Position numbers and translations under genes: made by a program | The notes under the pieces: generated by a model | Told to the model about the DNA's origin: nothing | Seen by the model: only the letters and a program-made list of their open reading frames with translations | Database searches by the model: none | DNA from: Acidobacteriota bacterium | GTDB lineage: Bacteria; Acidobacteriota; Thermoanaerobaculia; Multivoradales; J023 | Assembly (NCBI GenBank): GCA_029263315.1 | Contig: JAJCXR010000038.1 | Span: 154,571 to 218,570 of the forward strand | Reading direction: 5' to 3' | DNA: 64,000 nucleotides | Part shown: positions 42,949 to 50,524 of the stretch, one piece after another | Layout: each line of letters begins with the position of its first letter | How positions within the stretch are numbered: position 1 is the first letter of the stretch

Positions 42949-45560
42949 AGGGCTTCGATGTCGGTAATGGCCTCAGCCGCGCGACCGACGGCGTTGTCAT
43001 ATTGTCGTACGGTGCCGGTGTGGGTATCGCGCACTGAAAGCCGGAATCCGAGGTTGGTCGTCGACGCGGCAAAAAACCAGTAGTGGCTATTGACGCTACA
43101 GCCGTCGACGATCTTGGCCAGCATCTCCCAGTTGTCGCCATCGAAGAACCAGAAGAGACCGGAATCGTCGGACCGCAGCGGGGCCGTGCGACCGGCCCCG
43201 CTGCTGCCGTTGAAATCTTCCCACGAGACGGAAATCTCAAAACGGCCACCATTCAAGCAAAGCCGTTCGGAACCTTCGACGCAAGGGGTGGTGTCACCGG
43301 TCTTGAGGCTCATGGGTTTGGTGAAGTTGCCGGCCAACCGAGCCGAAGCCGCCGTTGCCTCCAGCCCGCCGGCCGAGGTGAGGGCGCTGAGCTCGGCGGG
43401 GTCGGCGCCAACCCCCGGGTCTGCGCCGCAGGTGGCGAAGGCGGCGCTATCGGTGATCGCCGGCGCCGAGACGCCGAGGGGGTTGAAGTAGGTCTTGACG
43501 ATGCCGGAGGACGTATCGGTCACCCGCAGGGTGTATTCGACGTTGGTGGTGGCGGCGGCGAAGACCCAGAATCTTTGGTTGACGCCACAGCCGTCCAGCA
43601 CTTTGACCAGCATTTCCCAGTTCTGGTCTCGGAAGAACCAGAAGAGGCCGGAATCGTCGGTACCCTGGCTGACCCGCGTTGCATCGCCGTGCACTCCGTC
43701 GAAACCCAGCCAGTCCACCTCGACGCGGAAGCGCCCTTGATTGAGACATAGGGTGGTGTCATCGCTGAGGCAGGGTCCGGGATCTTCGGCGAAGGTGGTG
43801 GCGGTGACCTCGTCGGTGTAGGTGGAGGCGCCTCGGCTGCCGCTGGCTCGGACCCTGAAGGTGTAGCTGGTCTGGGGGGTCAGACCGTCGATGACCACCG
43901 ATTCGCTATCCGCCGACACGGTTCGCAGCACGGCAAACTCAGCTGCGTTGCTGCGTCCTTCTATCTCGTAGCGCTCTTCGAGGATGGCGTTGTCGACCCA
44001 ACGCAGCTCGATGGCCTCCGCCGACAGGGTGAGGGCGGTCAAGCCGTAGGGCGGCCGCTCACCGCTGGTCATGGTCATGGCGATGTTGCTGTAGGCGGAA
44101 CCCCCCGAGACGTTGACGGCCCGTACTCGGTACTCATAGGAGGTCGCAGAATCGAGGCCCAGGCTGCGGAATTGCGTCAGGTTGGCGCCCACCGTAGCAA
44201 GGCGCTCGAAGTCCCCGGTGCTGCGTCGCTCGATCTCGAAAGCCGACTCATTGTTGGATAGGTCCTGCCATTGCAGCGTCACCTCGTCGTGGGAGACGGC
44301 CGAGATTTCGAGCCCGGCAGGGGCCGTCGGTGGAGGCACATTAGAGCTCTGGTTAGTCAACGGTACGCCGGCGCAGTGACGAACGCCGCCGCGCTCCAGC
44401 CAGAAGTGTTGGCAGTCTTGGTCGTAGGAGCTGCGCCCCACATCGACCCGGTAGGCGCTGAGCAGGGCGTCATGAATCGATACCAGCTCGCCCTTGCGCA
44501 GTAGCGAGAAGTGAACGTGGGGCCCCGAGGCATCACCGCGGCAAAGGGCTTGCCGTTGCGAGCTCGCGTAGTTGCCCAAACGCTGGTCCTGGCGCACAAA
44601 AGCGCCGTCGTTGACCACCACATTGTCCAGTTGGTAGTAGGACGTCGACCAGCCACCTGTGGCGATGATCTCGACAAAACACCGCGAATGTACCACCACG
44701 GTGCCGGAGGTGGCCGCCACCACCCAGTTACCGCTGGTATTGGCGCCCCAGGAGGTCCAGTCACGGGAGAAGTCGATGGACGATTTTGGCCCCGGATCTT
44801 GACCGAATTGGGTATGGGCGCCGTTGAAAAACCAGGCATCGCCGGTCGGGAACGGCAACTGCAACAAGGAGGCGGGGGGGGAGGTAGTTTTGGGGTCGGT
44901 CAGATTACTGCGTCCCTGGGCCAAGGGCGCCAAGCTGGGGAAGATGCGCTGAAAGCTGCGGTGGAATTCCACCAGCTGGGCCTCGGTACCGAGCAAGGAG
45001 CGCAGGGCTTGGCTGGCCGCCGTCGGCTGGCGTAACAGATCCGAGGTGCCGGAGTTTGCATAGAAGCTGCGGGCCAGACGACGCAAGACATCGTCGGTCT
45101 GGCCGTCGAAAGTATTGTTGCTCGATAGGTTGCCGAAGGGACGTCGCAGGTCCCCGGAGCTCGGCGTCTCCGTGCTCACCAGGCCGGTCTGCGTTTCGAT
45201 CAAGGCCAGGGTGATGCGGGGGCTGACGGTGGAGTAGGCGCTCCAATGGGTGATCAGCTCTCGGTACGGTTGAAGCCAGGGGGCTTCGGCAGCCAGATAA
45301 GCGGCCAGGTTGAAGCCGCCCGTCTTCTCTTCAGAGGAGTAGACGAAGCGGGAGTTGTGAACCGCCAAGTCGGGAGGCGTCGCGGCGGCAGCGACCAAGG
45401 ACGGAAGCGTCCAAGCGAGCAGGCAAAGAAGGGCTTGATATCGAGCCGCACTGCCACCGGGACATTTTCGGGAGACCGGGCCACTAGAGGTTTGCCGCTG
45501 CGCCGAGGGCACCGGGCGGGTAGACTTGGCCCGCACCCATTGCACGAACACATTACGCAT
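42933..45560 (-). CDS. Secreted M23A-like (beta-lytic type) endopeptidase with FN3 and repeated C-terminal domains
   Basis: 875 residues from ATG 45560; ATG 45587 is possible. A basic N-region leads to a signal peptide ending near VAAAATPP. The peptidase domain (about 255-400) has FFNGAHTQFG, then SSIDFS, then GPHVHFSLL, giving the His-Asp-His zinc set spaced as in LasA and beta-lytic protease. Two fibronectin III domains follow (about 430-520 and 525-610). Two tandem copies of a domain with LCLNxGRF, SDDSGLFWFF, NWEMLxK and DGC..N..YWVFAA finish the protein. It probably cuts peptidoglycan cross-bridges or Gly-rich proteins of other bacteria. Confidence 0.88.
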   Translation of the reverse strand: MRNVFVQWVRAKSTRPVPSAQRQTSSGPVSRKCPGGSAARYQALLCLLAWTLPSLVAAAATPPDLAVHNSRFVYSSEEKTGGFNLAAYLAAEAPWLQPYRELITHWSAYSTVSPRITLALIETQTGLVSTETPSSGDLRRPFGNLSSNNTFDGQTDDVLRRLARSFYANSGTSDLLRQPTAASQALRSLLGTEAQLVEFHRSFQRIFPSLAPLAQGRSNLTDPKTTSPPASLLQLPFPTGDAWFFNGAHTQFGQDPGPKSSIDFSRDWTSWGANTSGNWVVAATSGTVVVHSRCFVEIIATGGWSTSYYQLDNVVVNDGAFVRQDQRLGNYASSQRQALCRGDASGPHVHFSLLRKGELVSIHDALLSAYRVDVGRSSYDQDCQHFWLERGGVRHCAGVPLTNQSSNVPPPTAPAGLEISAVSHDEVTLQWQDLSNNESAFEIERRSTGDFERLATVGANLTQFRSLGLDSATSYEYRVRAVNVSGGSAYSNIAMTMTSGERPPYGLTALTLSAEAIELRWVDNAILEERYEIEGRSNAAEFAVLRTVSADSESVVIDGLTPQTSYTFRVRASGSRGASTYTDEVTATTFAEDPGPCLSDDTTLCLNQGRFRVEVDWLGFDGVHGDATRVSQGTDDSGLFWFFRDQNWEMLVKVLDGCGVNQRFWVFAAATTNVEYTLRVTDTSSGIVKTYFNPLGVSAPAITDSAAFATCGADPGVGADPAELSALTSAGGLEATAASARLAGNFTKPMSLKTGDTTPCVEGSERLCLNGGRFEISVSWEDFNGSSGAGRTAPLRSDDSGLFWFFDGDNWEMLAKIVDGCSVNSHYWFFAASTTNLGFRLSVRDTHTGTVRQYDNAVGRAAEAITDIEALAVCP

Positions 45561-45651
45561 ACAAACCAGTATACCAGCAACATCCATGGTGACCAGGATG
45601 GAGGTGGCTGCGTGGCGTCCGTTGTGCTTCGGTGGGGTGTGCCATCTGTGG

Positions 45652-46143
45652 TCAGTGGGGTTTGCTATGTTGGGACGCCAGCGCCAGGGCCCGCTGCCAA
45701 TCCTCCTGGCTGGCAAAGAAGGAGCGCATGAGCCAAAGGAATTGTCGCGGCGTGCGATAGAGCAACAGGAAGTCGTCGGTCGCCCGGTAGCCGACAATGC
45801 TGGACCACGGCAAGCGGATGCCACGCTCCTCCTGTTGCCAGCGCAGCCCTTCGTCGCTCAGGCTGCCGTGGATCTCTACTTGCAGAATCGGGTCCGAGCG
45901 CCAAGCCTTGCGGGCTCCGATCTTGGGCGCCATGGCGACGGCGACGCCAATGGCCACAACGATGAGCACTTGTAGGATCCTGAACGGCTGATCGAAGCTC
46001 AGGGGCCAGAGTCGCCACAGCAGAATACCGACGCCGACAAATACCAGAAATGGGGTCGCCTTGAGCATCTTCGGCCAAATGAGCTGTGCCATGCTCATGT
46101 ATTGCTCTTCGGTCAGCTGGCCGCGGAAGGGAACGTCTGTCAT
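45652..46143 (-). CDS. YcxB-like membrane protein
   Basis: 163 residues from the ATG before TDVPFRGQ; a longer frame upstream lacks a ribosome site. Two adjacent membrane helices (about 30-46 and 57-75) are followed by a soluble C-terminal half with LSDEGLRWQQEERGIRLPWSSI, YRATDDFLLLY and RSFFASQEDWQ, the pattern of the YcxB-type C-terminal domain. Function is unknown in this family. It is divergent from the thioesterase gene and is followed by the M23 gene 91 bases later. Confidence 0.7.
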   Translation of the reverse strand: MTDVPFRGQLTEEQYMSMAQLIWPKMLKATPFLVFVGVGILLWRLWPLSFDQPFRILQVLIVVAIGVAVAMAPKIGARKAWRSDPILQVEIHGSLSDEGLRWQQEERGIRLPWSSIVGYRATDDFLLLYRTPRQFLWLMRSFFASQEDWQRALALASQHSKPH

Positions 46144-46312
46144 CTCGGCTCGTCCTGTGGAGTTGGGAGGGTCGGATCGGCAGCACGCCCCGGACCCCTT
46201 GTCGAGGGCCGTGCAGCGGGCCGAGGCTACCACGGGTCGGCAGGACCTCCGAGCCCCGACCATGCTGGGATCTCCGGCCGGTCGCCGGGGCGACTTGCAT
46301 TACAATCTTCCA

Positions 46313-46780
46313 ATGTCCTTCACTTCCATCCAAAAGATTCGCTTCGACGATGTCGACGGCGCCGGCATCGTGTACTACCCGCAATTCTTCCATCTCTGCC
46401 ACGCGGCCTTCGAGGACTTCTTCGATACTGCGGCACCCATTTCCTATCCCGAGCTGATCACCGGGCGTCGCCTGGGGTTCCCCACCGTCGCCCTTGAAAG
46501 TGAGTTCACAGCGCCTCTGGAATATGGTGACGTGGCGGTGGTCGAGCTGGTGGTGGAACGGGTTGGCAGGACCTCGGTCAGCTTCCGCTACCTCATCCGT
46601 CGCAAACGGGATGGGGCGCGCTGCTTCGAGGCCCACATCACCACCGTCTTGATCAATCTCGATAGTCGCAAACCGGTGGCGATCCCGCAGGAGCTGCGAT
46701 CCATTTTCGAGGGTTCGTTGACCCCCAACGTCGGGACGTCCGAAGCTGGGACAGAAGATTCCAGAGGGGAGGAATTCTGA
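46313..46780 (+). CDS. Acyl-CoA thioesterase, YbgC/4HBT hot-dog family
   Basis: 155 residues. The start is set by ATG before [10 protein letters not shown]. The 4-hydroxybenzoyl-CoA thioesterase motif is present: [21 protein letters not shown], with Asp as the catalytic residue, followed by [26 protein letters not shown] and [11 protein letters not shown] of the hot-dog sheet. It would hydrolyse a short or aromatic acyl-CoA. The C-terminal 20 residues are acidic and look disordered. The ATPase gene begins two bases after its stop, so the defence-like pair is transcribed with it or has displaced its original partner. Confidence 0.9.
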   Translation: MSFTSIQKIRFDDVDGAGIVYYPQFFHLCHAAFEDFFDTAAPISYPELITGRRLGFPTVALESEFTAPLEYGDVAVVELVVERVGRTSVSFRYLIRRKRDGARCFEAHITTVLINLDSRKPVAIPQELRSIFEGSLTPNVGTSEAGTEDSRGEEF

Positions 46781-46782
46781 CG

Positions 46783-48003
46783 ATGGCGACTTCGAGCCCA
46801 GCCCGCATCGAGTATCTAAAGGTGGAAAACTATAGGGCCCTGCGATCCGTAGAGCTCAAGGGCCTAACCGGTCTGACGGTGCTTCTCGGCCCCAATGGTA
46901 GTGGCAAATCGACTATTTTCGACGCCTTCAGTTTCCTTTCCGAGTGCTTCAACTTCGGGCTGCGTCATGCTTGGGATCGGCGCGGACGAGCGAGGGAGCT
47001 GCGGACCCGAGGCCAAGACGGACCGGTCGTCTTCCAGATCAAGTATCGAGAGAAACGCTCCTTGCCTTTGATCACCTATCACTTGGCGATCAACGAGACG
47101 TCGCAAGGACCCATTGTCGAAGAGGAGTGGCTGCGGTGGAAGCGGGGCCGCTACGGTGCCCCCTTCAGATTCTTGGACTACCGCAACGGTGCAGGGCAGG
47201 CGGTGAGCGGCGAGATGCCCGATGAGGATGACGAACGCATCGAGATACCTTTGCGCTCTCCAGATCTCATCGCCGTCAACACGCTTGGACAGTTTGCCGA
47301 GCATCCTCGGGTTGCGGCCCTGAGGGAATTCATTACCGATTGGTATGTCTCCTACCTTTCAGTCGACGCGACACGCAGTCAGCCGGATGCTGGGCCCCAA
47401 GAACGTCTATCCAAGACCGGTGACAATCTCGCCAATGTCATTCAGTATCTCGAAGAGCAGCATCCTGAACGCTTGGCCTTGGTCTTCAAAAAACTGTCAG
47501 AACGGGTGCCCAGACTGGAGAAAGTTCTTGCCGAGCCGATGCCGGACGGTCGCCTGCTGTTGAGGCTCAAGGACCTACCCTTCGAGCAACCGGTGTTGTC
47601 TCGCTTCGCCTCCGATGGAACGCTGAAAATGTTGGCCTACTTGGTCATGCTCTACGACCCCAAGCCGCCCCGATTCATCGGTATCGAAGAGCCCGAGAAT
47701 TTCCTGCATCCAAGGTTGCTACCGGAGCTGGCAGAAGAGTGTAGAGCTGCGACTCAGAGCTCTCAGCTCATGGTGACGACCCACTCTCCATTCCTGCTGA
47801 ACAGCATGACGCCGGACGAAGTGCGTGTGTTGTATCGCGATGAGACTGGATTCACGAGAGCCGTTCGAGCGTCTGAGATCCAAGGCATCCGAGAGTTCGT
47901 GGAAGCGGGTGCGAGTATGGGGCAACTTTGGCTCGAAGGCCGATTTGGCCTTGGGGACCCACTGGTCAATGGCGGGTCCCCGCAGCGGGGATTGGTGTTT
48001 TGA
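46783..48003 (+). CDS. AAA/ABC-type ATPase of a two-gene OLD/PARIS-like module
   Basis: 406 residues with a GGGAGGA site. Walker [10 protein letters not shown] is at 36-44 after the typical [15 protein letters not shown] start. The middle (about 60-215) is the variable insert. A signature-like SDGTL (in [13 protein letters not shown]), Walker [15 protein letters not shown] and the switch [11 protein letters not shown] follow. This is the AAA_21/AAA_15 class seen in OLD nucleases, PARIS AriA and related phage-defence ATPases. Unlike one-chain OLD it has no TOPRIM domain; that is encoded by the next gene, whose TTG overlaps this stop. GC and codon use look close to neighbours, with slightly more AT. 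Confidence 0.88.
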   Translation: MATSSPARIEYLKVENYRALRSVELKGLTGLTVLLGPNGSGKSTIFDAFSFLSECFNFGLRHAWDRRGRARELRTRGQDGPVVFQIKYREKRSLPLITYHLAINETSQGPIVEEEWLRWKRGRYGAPFRFLDYRNGAGQAVSGEMPDEDDERIEIPLRSPDLIAVNTLGQFAEHPRVAALREFITDWYVSYLSVDATRSQPDAGPQERLSKTGDNLANVIQYLEEQHPERLALVFKKLSERVPRLEKVLAEPMPDGRLLLRLKDLPFEQPVLSRFASDGTLKMLAYLVMLYDPKPPRFIGIEEPENFLHPRLLPELAEECRAATQSSQLMVTTHSPFLLNSMTPDEVRVLYRDETGFTRAVRASEIQGIREFVEAGASMGQLWLEGRFGLGDPLVNGGSPQRGLVF

Positions 48004-48638
48004 CGGGTATCCATCTCGAAGTGATGGTCGAGGAACCTTCGGCGGAAGCTTTTTTCCGGGCGCTCATTCCCCGTTTCTGGGGCGATATTTCGTTTCAAGT
48101 GTATCCCTTTCAGGGCAAAAACGATCTCCTGAAAAATCTTCCGTTACGCTTGCGGGGATACTCCAAGTGGCTTCCATCCAACTGCCGGATTCTTGTTGTT
48201 GTCGACCGTGATCAAGACGATTGTGTGGCGCTCAAAGACGAGTTGGACGAAGCTGCCCTGCGAGCAGGGTTGGTCACCAAGACGACAGCAGGCACGGGGC
48301 CTTTCCAGGTAATCAACCGGATCGCAGTGGAGGAGCTCGAATCTTGGTATTTCGGTGACTGGGAAGCCGTACGTTTCGCCTATCCGAAAGTTCCGTCTTC
48401 GATTCCGCAAAAGGCCCGCTACCGAGATCCCGATGCCATCGAGGGAGGGACCTGGGAAGCATTGGAACGTATCTTCCAACGGGCGGGATACTTTATCGGT
48501 GGGCTTCGCAAGGTTGAGCTAGCGAGGACCCTCGGCCCTCTCATCTACGGTGAGCGCAATCGGTCCGGCAGCTTTCAGGCACTCTGTGAAGCTTTGAATT
48601 CTGTCTCTCGTGGTTCCTCTGATTCTAGCCCAATCTAA
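48000..48638 (+). CDS. DUF4276-family protein, TOPRIM-like nuclease candidate
   Basis: 212 residues from TTG 48000, overlapping the ATPase stop (TTGA). The later ATG at 48024 would remove the first strand and its acidic motif. [10 protein letters not shown] (about 10-19) supplies the conserved Glu, and [11 protein letters not shown] the DxD pair (Asp69, Asp71), the order expected for a TOPRIM metal site. [34 protein letters not shown] and [15 protein letters not shown] are DUF4276 hallmarks. With the ATPase it resembles the split ATPase plus TOPRIM architecture of PARIS (AriA/AriB). Its end overlaps the convergent hydrolase gene by four bases. Confidence 0.85.
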   Translation: MTGIHLEVMVEEPSAEAFFRALIPRFWGDISFQVYPFQGKNDLLKNLPLRLRGYSKWLPSNCRILVVVDRDQDDCVALKDELDEAALRAGLVTKTTAGTGPFQVINRIAVEELESWYFGDWEAVRFAYPKVPSSIPQKARYRDPDAIEGGTWEALERIFQRAGYFIGGLRKVELARTLGPLIYGERNRSGSFQALCEALNSVSRGSSDSSPI

Positions 48639-49690
48639 CGCCTTGCCTCCTCGCCCGCCGCCGCAGCCCCATGGCATTGGCGATGTCGCTCGGCGATGAA
48701 TTGCTCGACCTGCGAGGTCATTTGGTGGTCGCCTTGGCTCAAGGTGAGGACGATCCGGCGATGCCCTTGCTTGGGAACCACCGCCAACCGGCTGGCGACT
48801 CCCGCCTCTTGCAGGCTCTTGTGCAGCACCTTGGCTTGGTGCCGCAGGCTGGGATACTCGTCGGCGGCGTAGAACACCAGGAAGGGCGGGTCGTCGGCGT
48901 CGAGATGGTGCACGACGGAGGCTTCCTCCTGCCAATCCTCCGAACCGCCTTTTTCCTGGACCTTGTCCTTCTGGCCGCCATCTCGTGCCGCGTCGTCGGC
49001 CAGGTCGAAGCGGGCCCGGTAGATGTCCTTCTCGGCTCCCAAACGATAGGTTTCTTCATCCGCCAGGTCGTAACCGGCCCCCGAGACGGCGACCACACCG
49101 CACAGCGGCAGCTCGTCCCCCAACTCCACCCAGGGCCAGTCGGCGACGGCGGCGAAGGCGGCCAACTGCCCGCCGGCGGAGTGACCGGAGAGGAACATAC
49201 CTTGGGGATCGCCACCGTGCTGGCGCACCGCACGGCGAATGCGCACCACCGCCCGCGAGACGTCACGAACCTGCTGACGCCAAGTGAATTCCGGCTGCAA
49301 TCGGTAGTTGATGACCGCCACGCCGATACCGCGGGAGGCATAGTAGGCGCCGATGTTGCCGTAGATCTCGAAGCCACCGGCCCGCAAGCTCTTGTCCCCT
49401 TCCGTCCAGCCGCCACCGTGCACAAAGACTAGCGTCGGCCAGCCCTGGCCCTTCGGCAAATAGAGATCGAAGCGGTGTTTGGTGGGGTGGGGATCGTCCT
49501 CGACGTAGGGGATGTCCACCAGCACCCGTTGGGGGTCGAAGGGGGTCGGCTCGAAGATCCAATGCATGCCTACCCACTGTAGCGAGCCGCAGGCGGAGAG
49601 GAAGATCAGGAACGCACCGCAAGCCACGACGCGAAGCGTGGTGGCGACCGGGCATGGACTTTGGGTCTCGCGGCTTGGGTTGATCGGCAT
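48635..49690 (-). CDS. Alpha/beta-hydrolase fold esterase, predicted lipoprotein
   Basis: About 351 residues from ATG 49690, which puts the lipobox LSAC at about 28-31; ATG 49750 has a better ribosome site (AAGGTGG) but an over-long signal. HGGGW is the oxyanion motif of the hormone-sensitive-lipase/carboxylesterase group, GHSAGG holds the nucleophile, and an Asp near DDPPFLVFYAADE and a His near KQGHRRIV complete the triad. An Asp/Lys-rich insert (DGGQKDKVQEKGGSEDW) precedes the Asp strand. It probably hydrolyses short esters at the cell envelope. Confidence 0.85.
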   Translation of the reverse strand: MPINPSRETQSPCPVATTLRVVACGAFLIFLSACGSLQWVGMHWIFEPTPFDPQRVLVDIPYVEDDPHPTKHRFDLYLPKGQGWPTLVFVHGGGWTEGDKSLRAGGFEIYGNIGAYYASRGIGVAVINYRLQPEFTWRQQVRDVSRAVVRIRRAVRQHGGDPQGMFLSGHSAGGQLAAFAAVADWPWVELGDELPLCGVVAVSGAGYDLADEETYRLGAEKDIYRARFDLADDAARDGGQKDKVQEKGGSEDWQEEASVVHHLDADDPPFLVFYAADEYPSLRHQAKVLHKSLQEAGVASRLAVVPKQGHRRIVLTLSQGDHQMTSQVEQFIAERHRQCHGAAAAGEEARR

Positions 49691-49765
49691 CGAGTCGGGT
49701 CCTAGAAGATTGTCGTCTGTTGGGTTACTGGAGGTGGGTTGCTGTACCATGTCCACCTTACACCC

Positions 49766-49771
49766 TATAAT
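49766..49771 (+). promoter_or_regulatory. Consensus -10 (TATAAT) upstream of the 49837 gene
   Basis: An exact TATAAT lies 65 bases ahead of the ATG at 49837. No good -35 is found at 16-19 bases. The transcript would begin near 49778 and cross the hydrolase upstream region on the other strand. Confidence 0.4.
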
Positions 49772-49836
49772 CGCCTCCCCGGAACCATTGACGATTGCAT
49801 TGCGGTGGGTCACCATCGACAACCAGGAGCAAGCAG

Positions 49837-50394
49837 ATGACAGAGCGTTTCAAGGCCAAACTGATCAGTGGCGGTCACAAGGGCACCGAGGCCGAGTTTG
49901 GCCGCAACGCGGAGCGCTGGGGCCTTCACGAGCTGACGCTGTCCTACGAGGGACATCGCATGGAGCGTAGCAAAAACGTCGAAGTCTTGGACGACGCCGC
50001 GCTGGCCCAGGGTGACGTCAGCATGGAGATTGTCTTCGCCAAGCTCGGCCGCCGCTTTGCACGCGGCAAGGGCATTCGGCGGGTCATCCAATCGATGTTC
50101 CACCTGGTCAAACGTGGCGATCACCTCTTCGCCGTCGGTTGGATCCAGCCGGACGACACGGTCAAGGGTGGTACCGGCTGGGGCGTTGAGCTGGCCAAGT
50201 TCTTCAATCGCCACCTCAGCGTCTTCGATCAGGAAAAAGAAGCGTGGTTCGATTGGAACGGCCAGAGCTGGGAGCCCTCCGAGCCGGTCATTCCCGAGCG
50301 CACCTTTTCCGCCACCGGCACCCGTACCCTGACAGCGGCGGGCGCGGCGGCCATCGAGGCGCTGTTCCAGAGGTCCTTCGGCTCTCCCGACTGA
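49837..50394 (+). CDS. Hypothetical soluble protein
   Basis: 185 residues from the ATG after AGGAG. It begins TERFKAKLISGGHKGTEAEF, has basic segments (GRRFARGKGIRRVIQSMFHLV) and a hydrophobic-aromatic end (FFNRHLSVFDQEKEAWFDWN). No signal peptide or membrane helix was seen. I do not recognise a family. The mixture of short strands suggests an alpha/beta fold. It is monocistronic, 130 bases before the efflux genes. Confidence 0.7.
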   Translation: MTERFKAKLISGGHKGTEAEFGRNAERWGLHELTLSYEGHRMERSKNVEVLDDAALAQGDVSMEIVFAKLGRRFARGKGIRRVIQSMFHLVKRGDHLFAVGWIQPDDTVKGGTGWGVELAKFFNRHLSVFDQEKEAWFDWNGQSWEPSEPVIPERTFSATGTRTLTAAGAAAIEALFQRSFGSPD

Positions 50395-50524
50395 GCGTTG
50401 CCTTGCTGACCGAGCATGGCGCTCGATCGGCGGTCCGGGCTCGATCCCCATGGGGCGTGTTAGCATGCCCCATAGTTCTCGTCTTGCCCATCCTCGGATT
50501 CGCCTTCGGGCTCAGGGAGATCGC

